Shown here piece by piece: positions 12,104 to 23,509 of a stretch of 64,000 bases of DNA. Location of the stretch: contig LLCB01000088.1 in assembly GCA_001414345.1 (NCBI GenBank), positions 1-64,000 of the forward strand. The letters are read 5' to 3'. Source of the stretch: Hymenoscyphus infarciens (taxonomy: Eukaryota; Ascomycota; Leotiomycetes; Helotiales; Helotiaceae). A program made the position numbers and the translations under genes. The notes below the pieces were generated by a model, which did not search any database, had not been told where the DNA came from, and saw only the letters and a program-made list of their open reading frames with translations. Numbering within the stretch: position 1 is the stretch's first letter; the number at the start of each line of letters is the position of its first letter.

Positions 12104-12707
12104 GCTTCCCCTCCCTCTACTTTCTCTTCCGCTGGAGCTGCCGCTGCTGGCTCGCGCCGGGATTCTGGTGCTTGGTGAGTTGAGTCATCTTGCTTCGCCC
12201 AAGTCCGCAGATTCAATGTATGAGCGTCTCTTTTTGGTGGAGTTGGTTTGGATCCAACTCAATTCTCAATCCCCACCCCCACTACCCTTGATTCTTGCTT
12301 ACTTTTCTCCTATAGGACCACAACTTTAGTTCAAGGTCTGAAGGGAGAAAGGGACATTGAATATCTGGGAGAAAATAAGAAGTGTAAAAAATGAATAGCT
12401 GGTCTATGGGTTATGCAATCATGTATGTATGTGATGAAGGGAAACTTGGTACATATGAATCAATGAATGAATCAATGAGCGTACAATCAAACTGAATGCA
12501 AGTCTTCTATGAGCCATGAATATGCATGTATCCTTGTTTGCATCCATTTGAAACTGTCCTCGTTCCAGCAAGCCTAATGGAAACTGCCTATTCACCCACA
12601 GCACAAAAAAATAGGCAAACCTTTGTCAAGAAATTAAGCGAGATCAAAATTTCCCCAACCATTTGCCAACGACCGACTTCACTTTCAACCCCAAGCCCCA
12701 CCCCAAA
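12104..12707. other. Intergenic, no gene seen
   Basis: 3' flank of the BTB gene and leader of the next gene. ATG/ATGA-rich low-complexity bases lie near 12420-12480. Confidence 0.55.
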
Positions 12708-13808
12708 ATGGAGGCACAGTCACGACTCCAGAAAGCTATTGAGCGCGCAGGAGAAACCTGTCTACACCTCTTCTGCAGATTCGCCTACAAAGGGGATTTC
12801 AACACCTGCATGGAACCAGGAGGTCAGACCGATATTCCAATACCAGAGATGGATCCAGCACCAGCTCTTCTGATGGGAAGGTTGTGGGAGGTGATCGGAT
12901 CGCCGTGGACTCCTTGGATTTGTCTTGCGGTATTTTTGGTGGGACATGAGGTTTGGAGGTTGAGGAGGGTTAGGAGAGAAGGTAAGCCATAAGTGGAAAC
13001 AGTGCTCTTCAAAGAGGGCGGTCCCCTTTCTCCTGAGAATGCAAAGCGCAAACCTTAACCATTTCTTCAACCAAGAGAAGAGAACCAAGAACTGACATCC
13101 AAACCAGCAAAAGCAAGCCGCATCAACTCCTGGTTCCCACACAACCTGCCCCGACAAGTCTACTGTAGCGTCCTCTGCCTTCAAATCAGAGATGCTAGCG
13201 AATCCCCAAAAAAAGAAAGACAATCAATTCACAACGCCGCACTCCTCAGATGGGCCGTCGAATGTATACGCCGCGCAATGCAACTAAAACAACAGACCGA
13301 AGCGTGTAACAAGTTGACATTGGCTGGCAGTGTGGGTAGGGATTTGCTGGAGTGGCTGGTGGTTGCGGAGAAAGAAGTTGAGGTGGATATGAGGAATATC
13401 ATGGCTTTGGTATGTTTTTTCTATCTCTTTGCTCTGAAGACTTACCAACGCTTGGCTTTTGTCGAAGTTGATCTTGTGCTGACAAGAGATTTACAGGCAA
13501 TGCAATTTGATCCAGATTTCGGAGTGACGATTATGCCGTTAGCATTCAATATCATGGAGAGGGAAGATTTTGACAAGAAGCTTGCAGTCATTGAGAAGAA
13601 GAGGGAAGAGGAGAAGGAATGGTGGGAGGCGAGAAGACAGATGATTTTACGGGAGTTGGTTAGGGAGTTTGGAGAGGAGGATTTGGGAGTTCCGCAGAAG
13701 CTTTTAGCGATGACTGGTGCAGAGGGTAATGGCAATGGGAGTGGGAATCCGAAAACCAGAAAAAGGAAGGGAAGCAAGACTAAAGCGAAGGGAAAGGGGA
13801 AGAAGTGA
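12708..13808 (+). CDS. Hypothetical protein with one membrane helix
   Basis: Model join(12708..12981,13108..13409,13497..13808), 295 residues. One hydrophobic helix, PWTPWICLAVFLVGHEVW, lies at about residues 65-82 and is followed by a basic stop-transfer RLRRVRRE. The middle is helical and Trp/Arg-rich. The C-terminal third is charged coiled coil ending in a Lys/Gly-rich tail. The first intron is 126 nt with a CTGAC branch site; the second is 87 nt. I chose 12708 because there is no upstream in-frame ATG in the first exon. I do not recognise the family. The topology is consistent with an ER or mitochondrial outer-membrane protein with a long soluble tail, but nothing in the sequence decides this. 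Confidence 0.7.
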
Positions 13809-14903
13809 TAGCAGAATAGTGGGAGTAATTGTTGGGTTACTGGGTTAGTCTTGGGAAGTGGATGTGATCCAGGCGAAGTATGCGCAGATGGAGTTTGTCG
13901 CCTTCGGAGAATGCTTTTTCGGGAAACTTGATGGGAGTTGGAGCTTTGATTCTTGATTCTTGCTTTGCTATGGTTTTAGACCCTTGGACATATATTAAAG
14001 CAATCATCGAAGGTCAAAACAGAACATCTCAACGAGGAGCGTGATGATATTATCTTCTACCCCGCTCTCCTGGGTAAGTGCATATCTGGCTTCCGAATAG
14101 CCGAATGACGGGTCAACATCAGGGGTTGGTGGTTCTGCCACTTGCTCGCTGTAAACAGTTCCCAGGATTACATCGAGCTATAACCCTCGAGGCCCTGTAA
14201 AAGTTTCCGATAGCCCCCCCCCCCCCCAAATCGAACATATCTAATATGTTCCGCAATACAAATGTCTCTTTTGTAGAAGATGGGCATAGGGAACACTATT
14301 CCAGCATCTTTTATCGAGTAATATCTAAGAGAATACACCTATCGACCATAATCCTTACAGAGGCCAGAATAACCCGTTGCCTCCCTTGACACATCACACC
14401 GCGAATACTGTGATTACGGAAACAGAATGGGAGGCAATGGCTCTGCAAATGATCCATCGACGGCAGGAGCGTGTGGAGTACGAAGAGGAAAGAATCAAAA
14501 GAGAAGCTCGGTGTGCAAGCGACCACTACCTGAGACAACAACTACGACAAGCATCTTACGAAAAATGCAAGTCGAAGCATTTGCTGGAGACGAGGTCAAT
14601 TTTAACAGGCCTAGTCGACGATCTCGACGACGATGAATCGAGAGATTGCTTACGTTGTTGTTGTGTAACTATTTGCTGAAAAATGGCACGATGTTTGGTT
14701 CGACAAGTTGATTGTTTTAAGGGACGAAATAAGGCTGCCGGACCGGCTCGGGATTCGGTTATGGCGGGGACGTTGCCGAATCCCGAGCATGTAAACATGC
14801 GACCAGAAATTTGGCAGCGACAACGCGATAAACAACGCCACCCAAATCCGACTAAATACCACGAAAACGAGATATCGAACACCCAGAAAAGGCGTGCAAA
14901 GCC
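13809..14903. other. 1.1-kb stretch without a secure gene
   Basis: It contains a C homopolymer tract near 14214-14227. It also holds a possible small reading frame (ATG 14439 to stop about 14679, roughly 80 residues, Arg/Glu-rich with a Cys cluster at its end). No second exon or homology supports that frame. Part of this stretch is probably leader for the Mis14 gene. Confidence 0.45.
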
Positions 14904-15636
14904 ATGGCAGAATTACAGAGAAGAATCGAACTACAATCGATAGAGGATCTCCAATTCCTAGCAGCAAACATCCGACGCGGCGCAAATGAGAAGATAGACC
15001 AGGCATTACCTCCCATGGAAGGGGAAGGCGAGGATGCCATGAGGAAGAGGGTAGAGGAAGATGTGCATGCTGTTTGTTTCTCTTCCCCCAAACTATCAAT
15101 GCGACATGGCTAATTTGTGCTCGAAATAGTACATCAACCAAGTCTTTCAAGTCATATCCCCAAACATAACAATAAACGGTCTCCCCCCCTCACCAACCCT
15201 CATCCACCAAATTCTCTCCAACACCGATATCACTTCCACCGGCGTAATCGAAGAACACGAACCTTTCAGCCACAAACTCTTCTCGAAAGCCAAAGAAAAT
15301 GCGAGACAGGAGGAAGATCTTATTGAGGAAATTGCTGCGCTGCGGAGGAAGGTGCCGGGTGTGGTGACAGAGAAAAACAAGAAGAGGTTTAAAGAGGAAA
15401 CAGAGGCGGATGATGAGGCGCTGAGGGTGATAGGGGAGAAGATGAAAGAGGAGAGGAAGGTTGGCGGAAATGTTTTGGGGGCGGAAAGGCTGGAGAGACA
15501 GAAGGGTGTAGAGGCGAATTGGGAGGCGGGGATTAAGGGGTTGGAGGGCGCGATGCAGACCATGCCGGAGATGGTCGCGAGGAGCGAGAGGGCCAGGAAG
15601 GCGGAGGAGTACGTCAATGGGATGCATGGGAAGTGA
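14904..15636 (+). CDS. mis14: Kinetochore MIND/Mis12-complex subunit Mis14 (Nsl1)
   Basis: The MIND complex links centromeric chromatin to the microtubule-binding Ndc80 complex. Model join(14904..15071,15130..15636), 224 residues. The N terminus RRIELQSIEDLQFLAANIRR followed by EKIDQALPP and EDAMRKRVEEDV matches the Mis14 layout; yeast Nsl1 has the comparable EKTDLHLP. A central EPFSHKLFSKAKENARQEED and a C-terminal coiled coil also correspond. The 58-nt intron has a GTTTGT donor and a GCTAAT branch site. Starting at 14904 puts the conserved domain at the N terminus, as in the family. Convergent with TRM10, the stops only 174 bp apart. Confidence 0.8.
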
Positions 15637-15810
15637 GGGTACGAATTCTTGGTTTGGGAGGCGATGGGTGGTTGTCAATTGTTCAGCATAAGGCGTTTGG
15701 GGGATGTTATATTATATGATACCAGGGGCAACGAATGCAACCATGAGTTTTGGAAGTTTATGTCCTATTTTTTAGATTTTTTTGGAGAGTTTGCCTACAA
15801 CTAAGCGTGT

Positions 15811-17091
15811 TTATGGGTCTAAAGGTGTTTTAATTTCGTCTTTCGACTCCGTCTGGCCAATGTTTTCGCCTTCCTCAATCATGTCAACATTTCCTTCATA
15901 TCCACCATCGTCCTCACTCCCGTCCTCCTTCCCTTCATTCTCCTCTTTCTTGACATTCTTATTCTTATTCCTGAGCTTAGCCTCCTTCCGCTTTGGAATT
16001 ACAGCCAAGAAAGCCTCTCCCCAATCACCAGTCTCCATCCATTTTAACATGATTTCCACAACATGGTTGACAGTCAGCACGGTTCGACTCTGCATTTCCA
16101 TGAACTCTCCAATTGGCAGTCTTGCTGTTGGGATTCCTCGCTCTGTGGCTCGCTTGTAACAGAGTCCTTTATGTCGGTTCTTGTCGACGATTCCACCGAT
16201 TATGTAGCTGGTGTTTGGTGAAAGGCGGTCCAAGGTAACGGGCGAGTCAGAACTTAGGTAGACAATTGAGGGCTCCGCGGTTTTATCTCCAAGGCTGGTC
16301 AAGATATCCGATTCAGCGGTCTCTTCAGTGGCCTCGTCTTCCTTTAGCGCCAAAGCTCCAGCCAACTTTCCACCACCGGGTCCTCTCATCACCTCGTTTA
16401 ACTCCTTGCCGGCTTCAACAAAATCCTTTTCCAGAAACTTAACTCCCTTCCAACTCAGATGAGTATTCGCAAGTACAGTCTCAAACCTATTCTGCAAAGC
16501 ACCGCCCCAAGAACTAACAACAAGATGAGACTTAAACTTGGCCTTCCTATTATCCGAATGGCATCTCGTGATCTGAGCACCCATAGAAATAATTTCTCCT
16601 TCCGTCATGAGTTCATTGAAATCGCAATCCAAGATGATCGTAAGAGGGAGCTGAATAGGGTTACCCTTTTGCTGGACCACAACTGGTGGCGGGGCTTCAA
16701 TCTCTCCACTCTCGATTTTGGCCTTCAGTTCGGCTTTTGCTTGTTGCTTCTTGACTTGCTTCTCCTTGTGCTTTTCTCGGCGCTTGACTTTGCGAAATTC
16801 TTTGGCGGCTTCCCATTTTTCTTTCTTGGCTAACTTTTTACGTTGGCTCTTCGAAAGTTGTGGCTGATCTCCCGTCTGGGTGGTAGCAGCTCCATCGTTG
16901 CTCTCGGTATTGTCTTCAGGTTCGTCCTCGGATGCGTCCTCTTGGTGTGGTGATGACTCTTCTGGGATTGGAGTAATTATTTGTGCGTCTGTATTGGTTG
17001 TAGTTGGTTCGGGGATCGAACCTGGCTCAGTTACGTCCTCGGCGGAACTGAGTTTCCGTATCTTGGAAGGGCGCTCTTCAATGTCCTCCAT
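15811..17091 (-). CDS. TRM10: tRNA (guanine-N1)-methyltransferase Trm10
   Basis: SPOUT-family enzyme that methylates N1 of guanosine 9 in tRNAs using S-adenosylmethionine. Intronless, 426 residues. An acidic Ser/Thr-rich N terminus is followed by a strongly basic coil (residues about 90-150) typical of Trm10 tRNA binding, then the SPOUT domain. Visible hallmarks are TIILDCDFNELM near the domain start, YLSSDSPVTLD, and the SAM-knot region YIIGGIVDKNRHKGLCYKRA. A charged low-complexity tail extends beyond the domain. The first ATG of the frame (17091) is used; it is divergent from MSH2. Confidence 0.93.
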   Translation of the reverse strand: MEDIEERPSKIRKLSSAEDVTEPGSIPEPTTTNTDAQIITPIPEESSPHQEDASEDEPEDNTESNDGAATTQTGDQPQLSKSQRKKLAKKEKWEAAKEFRKVKRREKHKEKQVKKQQAKAELKAKIESGEIEAPPPVVVQQKGNPIQLPLTIILDCDFNELMTEGEIISMGAQITRCHSDNRKAKFKSHLVVSSWGGALQNRFETVLANTHLSWKGVKFLEKDFVEAGKELNEVMRGPGGGKLAGALALKEDEATEETAESDILTSLGDKTAEPSIVYLSSDSPVTLDRLSPNTSYIIGGIVDKNRHKGLCYKRATERGIPTARLPIGEFMEMQSRTVLTVNHVVEIMLKWMETGDWGEAFLAVIPKRKEAKLRNKNKNVKKEENEGKEDGSEDDGGYEGNVDMIEEGENIGQTESKDEIKTPLDP

Positions 17092-17342
17092 TTTGTATTG
17101 AACTCGCAAAGTTGTGGAGTTTTGTGAATCACCTCGTGACGTCGAACTTTTCGGGGAGGGAAGAAGCCAAAGGCGGTGGCAGAAAGTACTATTTTGGGAC
17201 TAGTCTAAAATCGCGGTCGCGTCAACCTTGACTCCCAAAGATTGACCGCGTTTAAAGTGGTTTTTGGAAGAAGTCAATATCGAAGTCCTACTCATTATTC
17301 TGTCTCGTAGGAATACTTTGAACAGCCTAGAGTTCTACAACA
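17092..17342. promoter_or_regulatory. Divergent promoter, TRM10 / MSH2
   Basis: Only 251 bp lie between the two start codons. It includes the related motifs GGTCGCGTCAA (about 17215) and TTGACCGCG (about 17242) in opposite orientation, and TGACGTC at about 17137. The CGCG-containing motifs resemble, but do not match exactly, MluI cell-cycle boxes. Their function is inference. Confidence 0.5.
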
Positions 17343-20189
17343 ATGTCTTCACGTCCGGAATTAAAGGTAATACTCCCAAATCCAATTTCTTTAACGCCAC
17401 TTTAACGTTTTACAGGTTGACGATGAAGGTGGATTCATTAAATTCTTCAAAGCCTTAGCCACAAAAGACAAAGATACTATAAGAATCTTTGACCGAGGAG
17501 ATTGGTACACCGCTCATGATGACGATGCATCTTTTATTGCCCGAACAGTTCGTATTGGAAATATCCTCAGCCTTCCATACCTAATTCAAAGCAGGTCTAC
17601 AAAACCACATCCGTTCTACGACAACTCGGAAAAAATGATTCCTCGGGCCTGCCATCAGTTACCATGTCTATCACAGTCTTTCGAAACTTCCTACGAGAAG
17701 CCCTATTCCGATTGGGCAAACGAATAGAAGTGTGGGAGAGTAGCGGTCGAATGAACTGGAAGGTTACAAAACAAGCATCACCCGGAAATCTACAAGATAT
17801 TGAGGAGGAACTGGGAGGCCAATTCGATGGAGCGCCAATTATTCTTGCCGTCAAGGTTACTGCGAAGGCTTCGGAAGCAAGAAATGTTGGAGTGTGCTTT
17901 GCAGATGCGAGCGTCCGGGAACTGGGAGTCGCGGAATTCCTGGACAACGACTTATACTCGAACTTCGAATCTCTCCTTATCCAGCTGGGTGTCAAGGAAT
18001 GTTTAATACAGGTTGATAAGACGGACAAAGATGTAGAGTTGACCAAACTCAAGACAATTATCGATTCATGCGGCATAGCCATCTCCGAACGGGCTTCAAG
18101 CGACTTTGGTACAAGAGATATCGATCAAGACTTAGCAAGACTTTTGAAGGACGAAAAGGCTGCTGGAACTCTACCGCAGACGGATTTGAAGCTAGCAATG
18201 GGCTCAGCTGCGGCTTTGATCAAATACTTGGGTGTTTTACATGACAACACAAACTTTGGGCAATACCAACTTTATCAACACGACCTTTCACAATTCATGA
18301 AGCTCGATGCTTCAGCTCTCAAAGCACTCAATCTTATGCCTGGACCACGAGATGGAGCCAAGACTATGTCACTTTACGGACTCTTGAACCATTGCAAAAC
18401 ACCTATTGGCAGTCGATTGATGGCACAGTGGTTGAAGCAACCCCTAATGAGCAGAAAAGAAATCGAAAAAAGACAGCAACTAGTAGAGGCATTTGTGGAG
18501 GATACCGAATTGCGACAGACCATGCAAGAAGAACATCTACGATCAATACCCGATTTGTATCGACTCGCCAAGAGATTTCAAAAGAAAATGGCAAACTTGG
18601 AGGATGTCGTCAAAGCATATCAGGTTGTCATCAGATTGCCTGGTTTTATTGGAACTCTTGAGGGTGTGATTGACGAGCAATATCAAGGTCCGTTAGACGA
18701 GGCGTACACAATTAAGATCAGGGAATATTCGGACAGTCTTGCGAAGTTGGTAGAAATGGTTGAGACAACAGTAGATTTGGCTGCGATGGACAACCACGAA
18801 TACATCATCAAACCCGAGTTTGACGACAGCTTGCGAACGATCCGAAAGAAGCTAGATCGTCTAAAGAAAGACATGGTCACGGAGCACAAGGGCGTAGCCG
18901 CAGATCTGGATCAAGAAGTGGACAAGAAGCTATTCCTCGATAACCACAAAACACATGGCTGGTGCTTCCGTCTTACGAGAACTGAAGCTGGCTGCATCAG
19001 AAATAAAGGCAAGTACCAAGAAGTCTCAACCCAAAAAAATGGTGTATTCTTCACGACGAACAAGCTTGCAAGCTATCGAAGAGAATTCGATCAGTTATCA
19101 GAGAATTACAATCGTACTCAAAGCAGTCTGGTCAATGAAGTCGTCGGTGTCGCTGCTTCGTATTGTCCGGTTCTCGAGCAATTGGCTGGCGTCCTCGCTC
19201 ATCTCGATGTCATTGTGAGCTTTGCACATTGCTCTGTCCATGCTCCTACGTCTTATGTTAGGCCAAAGATACATGCTCGAGGGAAAGGAAATACGATATT
19301 GAAGGAGGCTAGACATCCTTGTATGGAAATGCAAGATGATATTCAGTTTATCACGAACGATGTTACTCTGGAGAGAGGATCTTCCGAGTTCTTGATTATT
19401 ACCGGCCCCAATATGGGAGGTAAGAGCACCTACATTCGACAGATAGGAGTGATAGCTCTCATGGCGCAAATCGGCTGCTTCGTCCCTTGTTCAGAGGCTG
19501 AGCTCACAATCTATGACTGCATCCTCGCCCGAGTCGGAGCAAGCGACTCCCAACTCAAGGGCGTCTCAACCTTCATGGCCGAAATGCTTGAAACAGCCAA
19601 CATCCTCAAATCCGCAACCTCCGAATCCCTAATCATCATCGACGAACTTGGTCGTGGAACCAGTACATATGATGGTTTTGGACTCGCGTGGGCCATCTCA
19701 GAACATATCATCAAAGAAATTGGTTGTCAATCTATGTTCGCTACTCATTTTCATGAACTTACTGCACTTGTGGATCAATACCCTCAAGTTAAGAATTTAC
19801 ATGTTGTGGCGCATATTGATGATAATGGGAAGGCGAAGCGAGAGGTTACGTTGTTGTATAAGGTTGAAGAAGGGATTTGTGATCAGAGTTTCGGTATTCA
19901 TGTTGCCGAGTTGGTGAGGTTTCCTGAGAAGGTTGTTAATATGGCCAAGAGGAAGGCAGATGAGTTGGAGGATTTCACGAGTAAACACGAGGGAACTGCT
20001 ATTAAGTATGAGAAGGAGGATGTGGAGGAGGGGAGTGCTCTGCTGAAGGAGGTACTTGTGAAGTGGAAGACAGAGTGTGAGGGCAAGGATTTGAGTAAAG
20101 AGGAGAAACTTGGGCTGATGAGGGATTTGGTGAAGGGGGATGAGAAGCTGTTGGCCAATCCTTTCTTTCAGAATATCAAGGCGCTGTAA
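17343..20189 (+). CDS. MSH2: DNA mismatch repair ATPase Msh2
   Basis: MutS homologue that pairs with Msh6 or Msh3 to recognise mismatches and small loops. Model join(17343..17366,17416..17547,17595..20189), 916 residues, a normal Msh2 length. The first exon encodes 8 residues. The N-terminal mismatch-binding domain, connector, lever and clamp follow in order. The ATPase domain has Walker A TGPNMGGKST at about residue 655 and the Walker B/D-loop region IIIDELGRGTSTYDG at about 732. The helix-turn-helix dimerisation region is followed by an acidic C-terminal coil. The second intron (47 nt) uses a GTTCGT donor; without it the N-terminal domain would be broken. Confidence 0.96.
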
Positions 20190-20560
20190 GATATGAGATT
20201 AGGACGTTGGTGGTTCAACTTGTCTGTTGGCGTTTTGGTGAGGTAATGGTTACTGGCGTTTATTGTAGTGGGATATGGGATATGGCTGGTAATGAGTATT
20301 ATGTAAAAAGTGTAACAATATACGAGCTGCATGGCTTGTTGACTTTTCCCAATTTTAAGAGTTCTTACCGTTATTCCTCGTACAGCTGAATAATATCTAT
20401 CAAAAGATATTGTTCTAGAAGTCTGGGTCAATTACGCAACTTTAACAGAGTAGCATGGGATAATTACCAATGGCATTATTCTTGTAAGTCTTCTTAATTT
20501 ATCTGATTATTCTAAACTTTTAGTGAAATGTCTTATATTAGGGTGTGTGACGAACGATAG
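20190..20560. other. Intergenic, no gene seen
   Basis: 3' flank of MSH2, moderately AT-rich, leading into the RIP-like island. No coding or RNA signal seen. Confidence 0.5.
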
Positions 20561-21440
20561 CACCGAGGGGTTCCAAGAATTCGTGACTGTAGCCCCTCGG
20601 CTTTCCCTTTTACAATTGTCTCTTATCTTAGTCGTCAGACCCTTTATAAAGCTTTATAGTTTTAGTGATCACGAGTTTTTACCTCTCCTCTCTCTTCTAC
20701 CCCTGCCTGCTCTAGCTCTAATTAGGTATAGACGCTCTCTAACCTCTATACTAAAACCTAAATCTTTATTCTAAGGTCTAAGAGACTTTAAGGATTATTT
20801 TAGTAAGACTCGTATTAAGAGATTTAAGATCTTAACTTTAAAGTACTATATAGCTACTACTAGATATCTTAGAACTTGTATTAATTATAAAGTAAGTTTT
20901 TTATTAAGTTACTCTACGCTCTTAAAGAGGAAGTATAAGCTTAAAAACTAAGTATATAATTCTAGAATTATAGTATTAAGCTTTACGATTTACTTTTTTA
21001 TAAATACTTAATAACTACTTAAGCTAGATATACTAGAATAGCTTTTTCTCTACTAAGATATAAAACACTTATTCTAATAAAACATAAAATAAAAAAGTAG
21101 ATAAGAGAGTAGTCTTTTTTTAGATAAATAAGATCTCCTCTATTTCTCTACTAAAAATAAGTATATTAAGCTTATTTTAGAAGTTATTAAAATAAGAGTA
21201 GATTTGAAAGAAAGCTCTTACTTAGCTCTATAATATATAAAGATTTAGAATTATAAGAGTATTACTAAGTACATAAAATAAAGTAGTATTCTTAAGAAGA
21301 AGCGAACTTACTACTTAGATAAACTAAGTCTTGAATAATTTCTAGTAGTTATATTATATTACTAGCTATTAGTTATTATAATCTATAAGATAAACCGTTA
21401 TACTAGAGGCTCTTATAATACAAAAGTTCACCTAAAATAA
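20561..21440. mobile_element. RIP-degraded repeat island
   Basis: It begins with a near copy of the inverted-repeat end seen at 5016 (CACC...GGGG...AAGAATTCGTGACTG). From about 20750 it is very AT-rich, almost devoid of CA and TG dinucleotides and full of TA. That is the footprint of repeat-induced point mutation. No reading frame survives. The original element cannot be named from what remains; an LTR retrotransposon or DNA transposon is equally possible. Confidence 0.75.
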
Positions 21441-21591
21441 CTACTGAATAGTATCATTTTAACTAATAGCGTGTATATAGAACGGACTCTGTGAATATCA
21501 GCCAGTCACGTGGCCCTGTTATCACAGTACTAGGCACCTGTTCTTGACACTCCGCTTGCATATCAACCTCAGAACTTTCCAAACCAAAAAA

Positions 21592-22872
21592 ATGGCCCTA
21601 AAACTCAAATCTCCACCACAAAAGCTCCCATCTCCTTTGGACTGTCGCTCAGACATCCTCACACCCTCACAAATACCCCCATCGGCAAACACCCGAGCTT
21701 TCTACCTCCGCAACCACTCTCTCGTTCCCCCGCCGTTAATATCCCACTCCCCTTTCATCCCAAAACCTCTTGTCAGCCATATCATGCGCAACAAGAAATC
21801 CAGTGCACTAGCTGTAAAATTCGTCGTCCAAAAGAAAAAAGAGAATTGGGATCGCATCACCAATCTCGAAGGCGCATTTCATACATTCCTTACCCCTGTT
21901 GTTTCCCAGTGTGAGATGGTGGGTGATTATGTTTTTCACGGGAGGCATGGTATCGCTCGTTTTGGCAATAACGGAGATGGGAAGGTATTGATTAGGAGTG
22001 TTGCTTTGAGTGCGGCGGTGCATCAGGACTTTGAGGGGACTAGGGTTATGATGAAGGTTTGTGGGTTGGGGAATCAAGAGGTTGTAGGGGAGGAACTTGG
22101 TGAGGGGTGGGATGTTTTGGGTGTGGAGGAGAAACAGGATGATAAGAAGAGAATGGTTTATGATGAGGGGTTGAGGAAACATCTTGTTTTTCATCTTGTC
22201 AAAGGCGGGAGAATACCTGCTAGGAAGGAGGTCAAGCCGATGGGCATGGATGAGACTATCTCTTTTCTCGAAACTCTCATCTCGTCTGGAGGAACGCAGG
22301 ATCCCATCGAGGAGACAACCGGAAAGTTCACGGAGACAGACGACGACCAAGTCGTTTCCCTGGAATTGTTACTCAATACCGCTATCCAACAAGCCCTCAA
22401 CGAAGTCTCAGCACTGGAGGTATTATGTGTGAAGGGATACGTATATACTTATGACCCGGCCTCAATCTTCGCCCGTGAGATCGGTGCGCCACTCCTGAAC
22501 CGTCTCATGGTCCTCGCCCTCAAAACACTCTCAGACCAAAATCCTTTTACCAATATGCGTATCTTCTCTGTCAACGATTACGCAGATCCAGAAATCATTC
22601 CTCTCGCTAAACTTGCTTTGAGAAAGCAACATTTCGTACGGGTGATGGGGAAAGGTAGTTTATTTGGAGGAGCAGGAGGTAGATACGAGGTTGGGAAGTT
22701 TCCAGAGGCTGAAGGAGCCATGCTGGTTATTCATAATAATAGTGATGGGTTTGGGCAAAATATTGAGACGGAATGGATGTCAGGGAGCTTGGATGGTGCT
22801 ATTGGGTGTAGTGGGAGTGGTGCTGCGAGTTTGAAAAGGGATAGAGAGGATTTGTTAGACTTTGTCTTTTAA
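21592..22872 (+). CDS. Protein of unknown function, 426 residues
   Basis: Intronless frame starting at the ATG just after an A-run. I do not recognise the family. The N-terminal 60 residues are Pro/Ser/Lys-rich. A basic segment, MRNKKSSALAVKFVVQKKK, is followed by a mixed domain with Gly-rich turns. The centre is acidic, and the C-terminal domain ends with an Asp/Arg-rich tail DREDLLDFVF. No signal peptide or membrane helix is visible. Base composition and codon use look normal, in sharp contrast to the RIP-like island that ends about 150 bp upstream. The long open frame supports a real gene; function cannot be assigned. Confidence 0.65.
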   Translation: MALKLKSPPQKLPSPLDCRSDILTPSQIPPSANTRAFYLRNHSLVPPPLISHSPFIPKPLVSHIMRNKKSSALAVKFVVQKKKENWDRITNLEGAFHTFLTPVVSQCEMVGDYVFHGRHGIARFGNNGDGKVLIRSVALSAAVHQDFEGTRVMMKVCGLGNQEVVGEELGEGWDVLGVEEKQDDKKRMVYDEGLRKHLVFHLVKGGRIPARKEVKPMGMDETISFLETLISSGGTQDPIEETTGKFTETDDDQVVSLELLLNTAIQQALNEVSALEVLCVKGYVYTYDPASIFAREIGAPLLNRLMVLALKTLSDQNPFTNMRIFSVNDYADPEIIPLAKLALRKQHFVRVMGKGSLFGGAGGRYEVGKFPEAEGAMLVIHNNSDGFGQNIETEWMSGSLDGAIGCSGSGAASLKRDREDLLDFVF

Positions 22873-23509
22873 TATCTCTTATGTAGAGTGGGCCATGATA
22901 TACCAGTATTCGAGTAGCGTACTCTCCATTTAAAAAAATCGACAAGCTGTAGAATTTGTAAAACATTCAGGGGGTTGTTTTTTTAGGACTAGAGTTGTTG
23001 AAAAATGAAAATGAAAACATTTCGCGATCTGAAGTTTTGAACTATACAACCTAAATATTTTCGAATAAGTGTTTTAAATGAATGGATAAGTATCTTTTTA
23101 AACTTTATCTGATTGACATGGTTTTTCCAATCATATTCGCTTCTTTATAGTAAGTGAAAGTAAATTAGGTAAGTGGAATAATACAATATTGTTAGAACTT
23201 TTAACAATCAATTTGGTTAATCTAAACATTTTTAGTCAATATAAATTGACAACAATTATTATTCTAAAGTGGCAACATTATTCGTCAATTCCACGTGTGG
23301 CATTTCTTGGGGTTACATGAAGCTCATCATCCCTGACTTCGACTTCCCAAAACGAATGGAGGCGCGTGTTTTCCAACCCCGCACACAGTTTCATAGATTT
23401 CCCCTCGTCATGCTAAGTTCTTTCCTTTCGATAGATTCATTTCTTTCATCTCCAAGACCATTTTATTTTATCACCGTAATTTACAAACTCGGACACTTAG
23501 TACGGAAAG
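22873..23509. other. AT-rich intergenic, no gene seen
   Basis: AT-rich spacer; the last 230 bp become pyrimidine-rich and are probably the leader of the next gene. Confidence 0.5.

Noticed and set aside
14377..14943. Small Arg/Glu-rich frames upstream of mis14
   Set aside because: The first lacks an ATG at its start and they overlap in different frames; no splicing scheme joins them.
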